From Methylobacterium currus (lineage in GTDB: Bacteria > Pseudomonadota > Alphaproteobacteria > Rhizobiales > Beijerinckiaceae): a DNA stretch of 64,000 bases. The notes under the pieces are model-generated. The model was given only the letters and a program-made list of their open reading frames with translations. It did no database searches and was not told the DNA's origin. The position numbers and the translations under genes were made by a program. This document shows positions 16,715 to 25,718 of this stretch, in pieces. Location: positions 1,698,501-1,762,500 of the forward strand of contig NZ_CP028843.1 in NCBI RefSeq assembly GCF_003058325.1, given 5' to 3'. How positions within the stretch are numbered: the stretch's first letter is position 1; each line of letters begins with the position of its first letter.

Positions 16715-18477
16715 GGCGCAGCCCCCGCGGCGTGGACGGGCTGGTTCTGGGGCACGAAGTCCTCCGCCGCCCCCGGCACGCTGTAATCGTAGGGCCAGCG
16801 ATAGACGACCGGCAGGCGGGCGCCCCAGTTGCCGTGCCGCGGCGGCGTGTCGGGCGTTTGCCATTCCAGAGTGGTGGCGTGCCACGGATTGCCGCCGGCC
16901 GGCACGCCGTGGCGGAGGCTGCGGATCAGGTTCGCCACGAACACCACTTGGACCGCGCCGACCACGAAGGCCACCACGCTGATGAAGGCATTGAGGGACG
17001 CGGCCGATGCCGGGATGAAGCCGAGCCCCGTGATCTCGAAGTACCGCCGCGGAACGCCGAGCAGTCCGAGATAGTGCATCGGAAAGAAGATCAGGTAGGC
17101 GCCCAGGAACGTCACCCAGAAGTGCAACAGGCCGAGCCGCTCGTCGAGCATCCGGCCGGTCACCTTGGGGTACCAGTGATAGATCCCGCCGAAGATCACG
17201 AGGATCGGGGCGACCCCCATGACCATGTGGAAATGGGCGACGACGAACAGCGTGTCCGACAACGGCACGTCGACCACCACGTTGCCGAGGAAGAGGCCGG
17301 TCAGGCCGCCGTTCAGGAAGGTGACGATGAAGGCGATCGCGAACAGCATCGGGACCGTCAGGTGGATGTCCCCGCGCCAGAGCGTCAACACCCAGTTGTA
17401 GACCTTGATAGCGGTCGGCACTGCGATGACCAAGGTCGTGGTCGCGAAGAAGAACCCAAAGTACGGGTTCATCCCGCTCACGTACATATGGTGTGCCCAA
17501 ACCACGAAGCTGAGCCCGCCGATGGCGATGATGGCCCAAACCATCATGCGATACCCAAATATGTTCTTGCGCGCATGGGTGCTGATCAGATCGGAGACGA
17601 TGCCGAACGCGGGAAGCGCGACGATGTAGACCTCCGGATGGCCGAAGAACCAGAACAGGTGCTGGAACAGGATTGGCGTGCCGCCGCCGTAGTGCAGGCG
17701 CTGGCCGGCCTCGATGATCATCGGCATGAAGAAGCTCGTGCCGAGCAGCCGATCGAGGAGCATCATGACGGCCCCGACGAACAGCGCCGGAAAGGCGAGC
17801 AGCGCCAGGACCGTCGCAGTGAAGATGCCCCAGATCGTCAGGGGCATGCGCATCATCGTCATGCCGGGCGCGCGCGCCTGCAGCACGGTCACCACGTAGT
17901 TCACGCCCCCCATGGTGAAGCCGATGATGAACAGGATGAGCGAGGCGAGCATCAGCACGATGCCCCATTCCTGGCCCGGGGTGCCCGAGAGGATGGCCTG
18001 CGGCGGATAGAGGGTCCAGCCGGCCCCGGTCGGCCCGCCCGGCGCGAAGAAGCTCGCCACCAGCACCAGCACGGCGAGCAGATAGATCCAGTAGCTCAGC
18101 ATGTTCACGTAGGGAAACACCATGTCCCGCGCGCCGATCATCAGCGGGATGAGGTAATTGCCGAAGCCGCCGAGGAACACGGCGGTGAGGAGGTAAACCA
18201 CCATGATCATCCCGTGCATGGTGATGATCTGATAGTATTCGGCCGGTCCGAGGAACGGAAATAGGCCCGGAAATCCGAGCTGGAGCCGGATCAGCCAGGA
18301 CAGGACGAGCGCGACGAAGCCGATCGCCAGCGCGGTGCCGGAGTACTGGATGGCGATGACCTTGGCATCCTGGCTGAAGACGTAGCGGGTCAGCCAGCTA
18401 TGCGGATGGTAGAGCTCGGCCTCGTCCGGCTCCGAACCGGGGAAGGGGCCGGCGGCCCCGATCGGCGTATCGACCAT
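16711..18477 (-). CDS. coxN: Heme-copper oxidase subunit I (CoxN-like)
   Basis: The 588-residue catalytic subunit, with about twelve membrane helices. Heme a and CuB ligands are visible: His in ITMHGMIMVVY (low-spin heme), FWFFGHPEVYIVALPAFG (CuB His with the cross-linked Tyr), VVWAHHMYVSGM (two CuB His), and AHFHMVMG (high-spin and low-spin heme His). It reduces oxygen to water and pumps protons at the inner membrane. The C-terminal soluble tail (NPWHATTLEWQTPDTPP) is of the caa3/aa3 kind. ATG 18477 lies 13 bases after coxM. Confidence 0.96.
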   Translation of the reverse strand: MVDTPIGAAGPFPGSEPDEAELYHPHSWLTRYVFSQDAKVIAIQYSGTALAIGFVALVLSWLIRLQLGFPGLFPFLGPAEYYQIITMHGMIMVVYLLTAVFLGGFGNYLIPLMIGARDMVFPYVNMLSYWIYLLAVLVLVASFFAPGGPTGAGWTLYPPQAILSGTPGQEWGIVLMLASLILFIIGFTMGGVNYVVTVLQARAPGMTMMRMPLTIWGIFTATVLALLAFPALFVGAVMMLLDRLLGTSFFMPMIIEAGQRLHYGGGTPILFQHLFWFFGHPEVYIVALPAFGIVSDLISTHARKNIFGYRMMVWAIIAIGGLSFVVWAHHMYVSGMNPYFGFFFATTTLVIAVPTAIKVYNWVLTLWRGDIHLTVPMLFAIAFIVTFLNGGLTGLFLGNVVVDVPLSDTLFVVAHFHMVMGVAPILVIFGGIYHWYPKVTGRMLDERLGLLHFWVTFLGAYLIFFPMHYLGLLGVPRRYFEITGLGFIPASAASLNAFISVVAFVVGAVQVVFVANLIRSLRHGVPAGGNPWHATTLEWQTPDTPPRHGNWGARLPVVYRWPYDYSVPGAAEDFVPQNQPVHAAGAAP

Positions 18478-18489
18478 GGCACCGTCCTC

Positions 18490-19329
18490 TCAGCGGTCAT
18501 CGGCGACGCGACGAAGGGCAGCGTCGCGGGGCGCCCGCTCAGGGCGGGCGGCGAAGTTCGAGAACGTCTTCTGCTGGTCGAGCCAGGATCGATACTGGGG
18601 CTCCGGCTCGACGACGACGCGGCCCCGCATCGCGTAGTGGTTGGTGCCGCACACCTCGTTGCAGATCGCCTCGAAGGTGCCGGTCCGGGTCGGCGTGAAC
18701 CAGAAGTAGGTCACCATCCCGGGGATGATGTCCATCTTGGCCCGGAACTCGGGAACGTAGAAGTCGTGCACCACGTCGAACGAGCGCAGCAGGACCTTCA
18801 CGGGCCGCGCGAGGGGCAGGTGCAGGTCGTCGCCGTCGACGATGACGTCGTCCTTGCCGGCCGGGTCGTGCGGATCGAGACCGAGCGGGTTCTCGTCGCT
18901 GACGAATTCGGTTGCGGCGGCCCCGAGGCGCCCGTCGGCGCCCGGCAGGCGGTAGCTCCAGCGCCATTGCTGGGCGACGATTTCGACCTCCGCGGCATCG
19001 GCCGGAACCCGTACGAACTGCGCCCAGACGGCGAGGCCCGGGGCCAGCATCGCGGCGACGCCGATTGCGGTGATCGCCGTAAGCCAGCCCTCCAGCCGCC
19101 GGCTCTCCGGCTCGTAGGAGGCCTTCTGCCCAGGCCGGTGCCGGAAGCGAGCGACGCAGTAGGCGACGAACAGCACCAGGATCGTGAAGACTGCGCCGGT
19201 GATCCAGAACGTGATGATCAGCGTCGTGTCGATGTAGCCCCAGTTCGACGCGATCGGGGTCCACCACCACGGGCTCAGGACATGGAAGGCGATCGAGCCG
19301 AGAGCGATCAGCACGAGGACGAGCGCCAT
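18490..19329 (-). CDS. coxM: Cytochrome c oxidase subunit II with CuA site (CoxM-like)
   Basis: A 279-residue subunit II: two N-terminal membrane helices (about 2-20 and 40-60 of the mature frame), then a periplasmic cupredoxin domain with the CuA ligands His in SFDVVHDFYVPEF and the C-x3-C-x3-H-x2-M block CNEVCGTNHYAM. CuA makes it a cytochrome c oxidase rather than a quinol oxidase; no fused cytochrome c domain is present. AGGAG seven bases before ATG 19329 fixes the start, 11 codons inside the longest frame. First oxidase gene of the operon. Confidence 0.94.
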   Translation of the reverse strand: MALVLVLIALGSIAFHVLSPWWWTPIASNWGYIDTTLIITFWITGAVFTILVLFVAYCVARFRHRPGQKASYEPESRRLEGWLTAITAIGVAAMLAPGLAVWAQFVRVPADAAEVEIVAQQWRWSYRLPGADGRLGAAATEFVSDENPLGLDPHDPAGKDDVIVDGDDLHLPLARPVKVLLRSFDVVHDFYVPEFRAKMDIIPGMVTYFWFTPTRTGTFEAICNEVCGTNHYAMRGRVVVEPEPQYRSWLDQQKTFSNFAARPERAPRDAALRRVADDR

Positions 19330-19368
19330 CTGTCGTCTCCTGCGCGCAGGGGTAAGACGCAATCGGCG

Positions 19369-20160
19369 TCAGGGCGCGACCGCCCGCCGATAGAGATGCC
19401 AGGTCGCGTGGCCGAGGATCGGCAGCACGAGCGCGAGGCCGACGAAGAGCGGCGCCATTCCGAGCACCAGGAGACCCGCGACGACGAGCCCCCAGGTCAC
19501 CATCGTGCGCGGGTTCTCGCGGAGCAGCGCCGTCGAAGTTTCGATCGCCGTCCCGGCATCGACGCCGCGGTCGATGATCAGCGGGAAGGACACAGCGCTC
19601 ACCGCGAGCGCGATCAGCGAGAAGGCCGCGCCCACGAGGTTGCCGATCACGATCAGCATCCATCCGCGCGGCGTGGTCAGCACCGCCTCGGCAAAGGCAA
19701 ATATGGAGACGTAGGTCTCCGACCCGAACAGCGCCCGATACAGTTCCATGGCGGTGATGATCCAGGCGACGAGGATCAGCATCAGGACGAATCCGACCGC
19801 GAGGATCGACCCGGCGTTACGGCCGGTCAGCGGGGCGAAGGGTCGGGTTTCGGCCAGGGGAAGGCCTAGTTCCCGCCGCCGGCTCAACTCGTAGAGGCCG
19901 ATCGCCGCGAACGGGCCGATCAGCGCGAAACCGGAGGCCAGCGGGAAGAGGATCGGGAGGAGGTCGCTCTCGAAGGTTGCCGCCGCGATGATGACGCCGG
20001 CGACCGGGTAGATCGCGATCAAGAACAGCACGTGCGTCGGCAGGACCATGAAGTCCTCGACCCCCTTCAGCAAGGCGATCTTGAGGTCGGAGACCTCGAT
20101 CCGTCGTAGGTTCGGTCGCGTCACCACCGAGCGTGCGGACGCAGCATGGGGTATTGCCAT
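19369..20160 (-). CDS. DUF2189 membrane protein
   Basis: A 263-residue protein with about six membrane helices and the DUF2189 features: a soluble start (PNLRRIEVSDLKIALLKGVEDFMVLPTH), Pro/Gly-rich helices (GPFAAIGLYELSRRRELG), and SFPLIIDRGVDAGTAIETS. GGAGGAT five bases before ATG 20160 fixes the start. It lies 39 bases upstream of coxM in the same direction, so it is probably the first gene of the oxidase operon. The function of the family is unknown; co-occurrence suggests a link to respiration or oxidase assembly. Confidence 0.85.
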   Translation of the reverse strand: MAIPHAASARSVVTRPNLRRIEVSDLKIALLKGVEDFMVLPTHVLFLIAIYPVAGVIIAAATFESDLLPILFPLASGFALIGPFAAIGLYELSRRRELGLPLAETRPFAPLTGRNAGSILAVGFVLMLILVAWIITAMELYRALFGSETYVSIFAFAEAVLTTPRGWMLIVIGNLVGAAFSLIALAVSAVSFPLIIDRGVDAGTAIETSTALLRENPRTMVTWGLVVAGLLVLGMAPLFVGLALVLPILGHATWHLYRRAVAP

Positions 20161-20658
20161 CGCGCATCCTCCGAAATGGAAGACTCGACACGCGATCTCG
20201 CCTGATTTCGCTCCGATCTCAGGCTTAACCGTCGAGCTTTCGAGCGTGGCTGATGGATAAATACCACTTTTCACCATTCCTGTCGCGCGGTTTTTACGAT
20301 GACTCTCGATAGATCACGTATCCAGTTTCAGCCTTCGTTTCAGAACGCGGCTGCGAGCTTGGGCGTTGGACGAGGGAGGAGCGTCGTGGGCGTTAGAGAG
20401 TATTCGGTGCTACCCCGGATCACGGATGTCGATGTCCGCCGCCCGCCGCCCGCCGGCCGCGTCGAGCTTGCGCGTGAAACCCTGGCGTATGCATCTGCCT
20501 GATCGACGCCGCATGGACTGTGCTCGCGCTGCTGCTGCCCGCGCCGCGGCATCGTACGTCAGCAGGAGGAAGCTATCGGGACTGTCGGCCCGTGCTTCGT
20601 CGTTCGGAGAACGCTCGCAACCGGACACTCCCGACATCCGCCGCGAGGGTCCGCTTAG
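20161..20658. other. Intergenic stretch
   Basis: The first 140 bases should hold the promoter of the oxidase operon. I looked for a TTGAT-N4-ATCAA FNR/FixK site and saw none. The rest is GC-rich debris continuous with the DUF1643 remnant. Confidence 0.4.
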
Positions 20659-20977
20659 GGTCAGGGCGAGTTTCGCCTGACGCGCGGTCTTGAGCGAGGC
20701 CGCATCCTGCGCTGCACGCCACACCTCGCGGTCGCTCGGATCAGTGGCGATCTTGTCGTCCGCGTTGACAATCGTGAACCCGCCGATGCCGGGCCGGCCC
20801 TGCAGGAGCGCCCGCAGCCGGCAGATGGTCGGGTCGATCCGCGCCGGCTGTGCTCGGGTTGCGCATGTGGACGACCGCGCGAGGCTCGTCAGACCACCAG
20901 CGGTCCAAACGGAAGCGGTACCGCTCGCACGCTGAGAAGCCGGCCGGGCCGTGCAACCCGGTAGCCTCAGGTGTCAC
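20659..20977 (-). pseudogene. DUF1643-like remnant, frameshifted
   Basis: One frame reads VTPEATGLHGPAGFSACERYRFRLDRWW...VHMRNPSTAG, with the DUF1643 block (RYR..L.R.W...V..MLNPSTA). About base 20840 the similarity continues in another frame: RIDPTICRLRALLQG then IGGFTIVNADDKIATDPSDREVWRAA. DUF1643 proteins carry NPSTAD...DPTIRR and a following VVNLFALRATDP, so this is one gene broken by an indel and lacking its C-terminal half. A possible GTG start is at 20977. Confidence 0.6.
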
Positions 20978-21140
20978 GGGGCATGCAGGGCCTCCAGGCG
21001 AACGGCGGTGCCGGTGGAGGCGCCTCTCGCCTTCTCGGCGGCCTGAACGTCGGTGGGGGGCTGCAGGCAGAATCGAGGTCGCTGCCGTCACAAAATCTCG
21101 AAACTAGACCCCTGAGGAAATAGCTGTCACACTCCGCCTC

Positions 21141-21617
21141 ATGGCAAAATTATTCTATGCTTCTCGACATTATCGTCATAATGGAGAAATCATCTCTCCT
21201 GGCCACTACGGCCGAATGATTGGATTGTCGAGGCATTCGCATTATCATTTCATGAGAGAGGAAGTGCTGGAAAAAGCCAGAATGGCGAGGTTTCCCCTCA
21301 AGCCGTCTCGCTTGAAGTGCATATTTGCCTGCGCAACGGAGATGGACATTCGAGAGTACGTCGACACTCAGATGGCGCGGCACCCTGGGCGCGTGCGGGA
21401 GCCGATCTACGAGGTGGAGACCACACAGAGTGATCCGCTCACGCATCGTGGGGACTGGAACGTTGCCGAGATGGTGCTGCAGGCCGGCCGCGTAGCCGAG
21501 ATTGCGGCCGATCGATACTGGCAAGGGGTGGAGGGTATTGATCAGCCTACCGGACTGAGCACTTACATGGAGGTGATTACGACTTCGCCCCTTGCTGTGC
21601 TGCGTCGGTTAGACTGA
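21141..21617 (+). CDS. DUF2441-like protein
   Basis: A 158-residue protein, MAKLFYASRHYRHNGEIISPG...GRMIGLS, then FMREEVLEKARMARFPLKPSRLKCIFACATEMDIREYV, and a late EPIYEVE strand. The order Y-x-SRH...G-x-I-x-PG, E-x-LE-x-R...FP-x-x-PSR, and YEV resembles DUF2441, which I understand to be a diverged ADP-ribosyltransferase-like fold, but catalytic residues are not certain. The gene is less GC-rich than the backbone and stands alone among gene remnants. Activity and target unknown; a defence or toxin role is only a guess. Confidence 0.6.
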   Translation: MAKLFYASRHYRHNGEIISPGHYGRMIGLSRHSHYHFMREEVLEKARMARFPLKPSRLKCIFACATEMDIREYVDTQMARHPGRVREPIYEVETTQSDPLTHRGDWNVAEMVLQAGRVAEIAADRYWQGVEGIDQPTGLSTYMEVITTSPLAVLRRLD

Positions 21618-21887
21618 GGCTTGTGGGATGTAGGACGCAGCTGCGGACCGCGCTGCCAGCACCTCGACATCTCCTTTATGGCATCGGAACGGTGGATCAG
21701 CTGCGGCGGCTGCTCCCGGCACCGCATCGGGCCATGACGGCTCGCGCCTCTCGCCCGGGTGAGTCGGCACTTGGCCGGTGCCGCCGCAGGTGGTGCAGAC
21801 ATCCCGGTTCGTCTCAGTGTGCCGGTCCTCGCGAGAGGTCCAGCCGGTGCCGGAGCAGGTGGCGCAGGGAATGGTCTTGGATATCAT
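21609..21887 (-). CDS. Small protein with two DnaJ-type CxxCxGxG motifs
   Basis: A 92-residue protein. The first 45 residues hold CATCSGTGW and CTTCGGTGQ, two CxxCxGxG motifs that together bind one zinc ion in DnaJ-type zinc fingers. The remaining half (VPTHPGERREPSWPDA...) looks disordered and may be a non-coding extension. AAGGGG lies a few bases before ATG 21887. Its end overlaps the convergent DUF2441-like gene by nine bases. Role unknown. Confidence 0.6.
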   Translation of the reverse strand: MISKTIPCATCSGTGWTSREDRHTETNRDVCTTCGGTGQVPTHPGERREPSWPDAVPGAAAAADPPFRCHKGDVEVLAARSAAASYIPQASV

Positions 21888-22045
21888 GGTGTGCCCCTTT
21901 GAACGGCAGATGGAGTATGTCGCTGGAAAAAACGAAGCCTTTCAATTGCGGGCATCTCAATTGACGACTTTATCACACTTGCTTTTTGTGGTTGCGGCGC
22001 AAGAAAATGTGGCGCAGCGGTGTTTTTCCGATGTGAGAGACAAAC

Positions 22046-22297
22046 ATGCACCGCGAGTGGAAAACTTGGCCGCAGATCGCAACTATGGTCCTGGATCAGA
22101 TCAAGAGCTTCCCCTGCGGGGAGCGCTTGATCTGGATTGAATTCAAAGATTTCGACGACGAGAATGGCATCGCAAGCTTTGTCATTGAAACCGACGGCGC
22201 GTCCGACTTCGAAAACACGATGATTGCTGATTACATCGCGATCATACTGAAAAAAATGAGGCATAAATATAAAATATCGTCTTTAACGGTAAACTGA
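22046..22297 (+). CDS. Small hypothetical protein
   Basis: An 83-residue protein MHREWKTWPQIATMVLDQIK... with alternating strands (RLIWIEFKDFDDENGIASFVIETDG) and a C-terminal helix (ADYIAIILKKMRHKYKI). It reads like a small alpha/beta protein rather than chance sequence, and its codons are less GC-biased than in neighbours. I recognise no family. A GTGAGAGAC precedes the start. Confidence 0.45.
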   Translation: MHREWKTWPQIATMVLDQIKSFPCGERLIWIEFKDFDDENGIASFVIETDGASDFENTMIADYIAIILKKMRHKYKISSLTVN

Positions 22298-22531
22298 TGC
22301 AAGGGTATAGATGCTGTGCCGCCCCATCGCGAATACAGCCTCAGTCATGGCATTCACTCCGCTTGGGGCAGAGGTCGGCGGCGCTACCTCAATGTGGGAC
22401 AGGCGGCTTAGGCCGTTTCGCCAGCATTGCGACCGCTCAATTGTGTGCAAAGCTGATATGTAAAATAAAACCTATATCAATGCAAGATACAGTCGAATCA
22501 TGGAACTCGTTGCAGCCGCCACTGATCTCAG

Positions 22532-22807
22532 ATGAAACATCGTCGCTCGCGATCAGCAATACGGAGTGGCGCCGTTTGGGTCGAAGGGCATGTGGGATCT
22601 ATACGCTGTAAAGTGCGAAATCTTGCATATTCTGGAGCTATTTTGGTCGTAAATCCAGCGGCTTGCCCATTTAATAATATTATTATCAGCGTGAATGACG
22701 TAAAAGATTATATTCTCTGTAGCATTATCTGGCGTGGAACGGACGAAATCGCCGTCGTGTTTGTGTCCCGGCAGGAAACAGCTATTTTCACGCCGCGATC
22801 TTACTGA
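22532..22807 (+). CDS. PilZ-domain-like protein
   Basis: A 91-residue protein MKHRRSRSAIRSGAVWVEGHVGSI...VRNLAYSGAILVVN...CSIIWRGTDEIAVVF. The N-terminal RRSRS basic patch, the VRNLSxxGA strand, and the closing CxIxWR...xxVxF strands match small PilZ proteins common in Methylobacterium. The canonical c-di-GMP motif (RxxxR...D/NxSxxG) is only partly kept: RRSRS fits the arginine motif and NLAYSG the second. So c-di-GMP binding is possible but not certain. AT-rich for this genome. Confidence 0.65.
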   Translation: MKHRRSRSAIRSGAVWVEGHVGSIRCKVRNLAYSGAILVVNPAACPFNNIIISVNDVKDYILCSIIWRGTDEIAVVFVSRQETAIFTPRSY

Positions 22808-23283
22808 GCCGTCTGCGGCGTCCGCGATACTGTCGATAATACGGTCGCGCGGCATCAGGGCTGCTCGACAGGCACTCGTTTGCAATCGGACTGGCGCGTG
22901 AAACCGTATCGACGAGGATCGCCACGTCCGCCCCGTAGTCGCGGAACCCGACCCCCCAGCGGTTCCAGGACCGGATGCGCCGCCGGCCGGATGCCGCCCA
23001 GAGCGGATCGGCCGCCGCTGCGAGCCCCTGGCACCCGCGGCGCTCGCGATCCTGGTCGTGCCACCGCCAGAGGTCGGGGTCTCCGGCGATCTGCTCCATC
23101 AGCGTGTCGCGGCGCGTGAGCAGGACCGTGAAACGCTGTCGCCGGGCCCACTCGCTCGGCAACTCGTATGTGCCGTCCGCGTCGGCCCAGCGCCAATGTG
23201 GCTTGTGGCGCGGAGCGGATGTTCCCTAACCGGAGAGCCAGGGACACGCCGACGCGCGCCGCGTCGGCGATCGCTGAATCCAT
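22788..23283 (-). pseudogene. Frameshifted hypothetical gene
   Basis: An ATG at 23283 opens MDSAIADAARVGVSLALRLGNIRSAP, which closes out of frame; the next frame continues HKPHWRWADADGTYELPSEW...RRQRFTVLLTRRDTLMEQI...DPDLWRWHDQDRERRGCQGL and runs to 22788. The join needs a one-base shift near 23215. The long second frame has no usable start codon of its own except a TTG. Both parts look like a single Trp/Arg-rich hypothetical protein. The last 30 codons are low-complexity and overlap the PilZ gene end by 20 bases. Confidence 0.45.
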
Positions 23284-23764
23284 CAGGTCCTGCCCGTTTC
23301 CCGCCGGTGAGCACAAGCGCGAGGTTAGGTTCACGACGTTGCCGATAGCTGTGTATTAGAGGATAGTTTCAGTTCCGGCGCATCCGACTGTCGACGGCCC
23401 CATCGCCAGGCCAGCACTGAAACCAATCGGCATGTCGATCGACCGTTCAGGCCTGTATTTTTTTTGCGCGTACTCAGCCGTCCGCAATTGTGGGCAGCCG
23501 TGAAACCGACGAACTCTCTCCGGCGGGCGATCGACAAATCAGTAAATTTTTGAGACACGATCTTACTAAGGCGATTATCGGCAGGCTCAAAATGATTCAG
23601 ATGCTATCATGGCCCAATTTAACTGCCGTCCAGCAAGCCATGTATGGCCGAATACTAGATTTTTTGTTTGAAATCGCACAAACGAAGGCGCATTTGCGAT
23701 TGCGCCGATGCAGCTCCCGTGATCTGCCTGCACCCGCTGCTCTGGCAAGATTTGAGGTCAATCC
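23284..23764. other. Intergenic stretch upstream of the AraC-type regulator
   Basis: No convincing gene. An open frame at 23490-23903 overlaps the regulator and lacks both a ribosome site and protein-like composition. Confidence 0.4.
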
Positions 23765-24853
23765 ATGCCGCCCTTTTTCTCGTCAGAGCACGAAGCGCGG
23801 CCGTCCGCCGAACTGTTTGCCCGAGCATCGTCTCCAAGCATGTATCCGCTGGATAACGGGCAAGTTAACGTCAAGGCGGTCGGGGCAATTCGCGACATTT
23901 TGATCGAAGCCGGGATCGATCATCAATCTCTGTTCGAGAAAGTAGAAATCAGCAAGCAATCTCTAATTGTCAATGAGCCTATTCCATTGAAGCTGCTTGG
24001 CCGTCTGACAGTCCTTGCCGCCGATCAGATGCCATGCTCCCATCTCGGCCTGCTTGTCGGTCAGCGCACCACTCTCGCCTCGCTCGGTTATCTGGGGATG
24101 CTGATGCGACATTCGGAGATGGTCGGCGGTGCCTTGCACGCCTTGGAAGCCCATTACGGTCTCCTGAACCGTGGCGCGGTGATCGAGATGACGATCGACG
24201 GCCCTGTCGTTCTCGCGATCTACTCTCCCTACGAGCCCGATCTGGAGGGTATCGCGCTGCACTGCGAGAGATCTCTCGCGGCGCTGACCACCGTCATGCG
24301 CTCCTTGTGCGGCTCCGACTGGAGCCCGGATGAAGTGCTGCTGCCGCAGCTCCAGCCGCCGGATCCCGCGCCCTACACCGAGTTCTTCCGAGCGCCCGTC
24401 CGGTTTGGGCAGGAGATCGCGGCGCTCGCTTTTCCGTCACGCCTCCTGAGTCACCCCATCGACGGTGCGAGCCCGGCGGTCCGCAAACTCGCGCAGGAGC
24501 GCATCCAGCGGCTCGAAGCGGTCGCACCACCCGACGCCACCGACGAGGTGCGGCGCCGCCTGCGCACGGCAGCGGTCCCCAGGCAGCACAACAAGGACGA
24601 TGTCGCGCGCAGGATGGTGATCCACGGGCGCACCCTGAGCCGCCGGTTGAAGTCCGAAGGCACGAGCTTCACGCTGATCGTCAACGAAGCGCGGTTCGCT
24701 CGTGCCAGGCAGTTGCTGACCGACACGAGCCTGAGCTTGACGGAGATCTCAGGCGCGTTGGAGTTCTCGGAGCAGGCCGCGTTCACGCACGCTTTCCGGC
24801 GCTGGACAGGCACCACGCCCAGCGCATGGCGGAAGGATCATCGGCCTCTGTGA
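23765..24853 (+). CDS. AraC-family transcriptional regulator
   Basis: A 362-residue regulator. Residues about 35-220 match the Arabinose_bd (OruR/ArgR-like) sensor domain (AIRDILIEAGIDHQSLFE...LLGRLTVLAADQMPCSHLGLLVGQ). Residues about 255-355 form the double HTH of AraC proteins (DDVARRMVIHGRTLSRRLKSEG...ARQLLTDTSLSLTEISGALEF...FTHAFRRWTGTTPSAWR). GAGG seven bases before ATG 23765 supports the start; ATG 23840 is an alternative. No metabolic operon is adjacent, so the target is unknown. Confidence 0.92.
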   Translation: MPPFFSSEHEARPSAELFARASSPSMYPLDNGQVNVKAVGAIRDILIEAGIDHQSLFEKVEISKQSLIVNEPIPLKLLGRLTVLAADQMPCSHLGLLVGQRTTLASLGYLGMLMRHSEMVGGALHALEAHYGLLNRGAVIEMTIDGPVVLAIYSPYEPDLEGIALHCERSLAALTTVMRSLCGSDWSPDEVLLPQLQPPDPAPYTEFFRAPVRFGQEIAALAFPSRLLSHPIDGASPAVRKLAQERIQRLEAVAPPDATDEVRRRLRTAAVPRQHNKDDVARRMVIHGRTLSRRLKSEGTSFTLIVNEARFARARQLLTDTSLSLTEISGALEFSEQAAFTHAFRRWTGTTPSAWRKDHRPL

Positions 24854-25155
24854 ACCCTCGCGAGTCGTCGTTCGCAGCGGCTTGTCGTTGAGCCCCTGTC
24901 GCGACGCCGAGATGGGGGTTGGCAGCAGCGATCCGGGACGCGACGTCCTCGTTCTGGCGCTGCGCTGCCGCGGGAGGGGCCGTCCACACCCTCAAGCCTT
25001 GCCGCAACCTCGCGGCGGATCGCATCCATCATGGTTTCGCGTCAGGTCCGCGGCTTTCTTGCGAAATCTGTCTCCCGCGATCAAGCCCGATCATGAGAAT
25101 TGCCTCAGAAGGATCGTGACCTTCCGCTCAGTACGACAATGGTTGAGGGGTGAAC
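24854..25155. other. Intergenic stretch
   Basis: No supported gene on either strand. The last 15 bases carry the GAGGGG ribosome site of the next gene. Confidence 0.4.
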
Positions 25156-25548
25156 ATGATGTTCTCTCGTGCACAGCGCAAGGCGCGACTCTTCGCCAGG
25201 ATCGGCCTGTTGGCGGTGAGCGGCCTTGCCTGCTCCGTCGCTGTGGCCCAGCCGCTCACGGTACGGGTCAACCCCCAGCTTGACCAGCGGGGCGTCCTCA
25301 TGTCCGGCAACGAGCCCGGCACGATCGAGACCTTGTTCAATGCCGGTCCCCGCTACAACGAACCCAGTGGCGTTCGCATCGGGCGCGGCAGCCTGATTCC
25401 TCCTTGGCTCGAACTCGGCTCGTTCCAGAATGTCTCGGTCCCAGGTCTGAACCCGGTCGGCTACTACGGCTACTATATCTCCCCCGATGATCGTGCAGTC
25501 GTTGTGGATCTTGATTCTCGCAGGGTCGTGCGCGTCATCGTGCACTGA
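25156..25548 (+). CDS. Exported protein with DUF1236-like end
   Basis: A 130-residue protein with a twin-Arg-free Sec signal (basic start RAQRKARLFARI, hydrophobic core LLAVSGLACSVAVAQ, cleavage after AVAQ). The C-terminal YYGYYISPDDRAVVVDLDSRRVVRVI matches the end of DUF1236 proteins (Y...VVVDPxTRRIVRII). GAGGGG five bases before the ATG at 25156 makes that the likely start. Probably periplasmic. Function unknown; such proteins are numerous in Rhizobiales. Confidence 0.75.
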   Translation: MMFSRAQRKARLFARIGLLAVSGLACSVAVAQPLTVRVNPQLDQRGVLMSGNEPGTIETLFNAGPRYNEPSGVRIGRGSLIPPWLELGSFQNVSVPGLNPVGYYGYYISPDDRAVVVDLDSRRVVRVIVH

Positions 25549-25718
25549 TTGAGCACGGCTCACGTCTGGGCGGAGCCTGTGCGTCGTCCGGCGCTCGAGC
25601 GAAGCAGGACCGGTACGGCAAACATCACGACCGGCGTCGGCCGTCCCGATCGGGCCGCATCTCGTACGCCGCGGTCGCCTTCATTTGCCAGGGATCTCGT
25701 TTCGTACAGGAGGTCACC

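Noticed and set aside
15060..19869. Several long plus-strand frames across the oxidase operon
   Set aside because: They are GC-skew shadows of the minus-strand oxidase genes, rich in Arg, His, Asp and Gly, with no domain.
20161..20300. FNR/FixK box upstream of the oxidase operon
   Set aside because: No TTGAT-N4-ATCAA-like sequence was found by eye.
22297..22611. 104-codon plus-strand frame
   Set aside because: Overlaps the PilZ-like gene in another frame; Cys- and Ser-rich random composition and no family.
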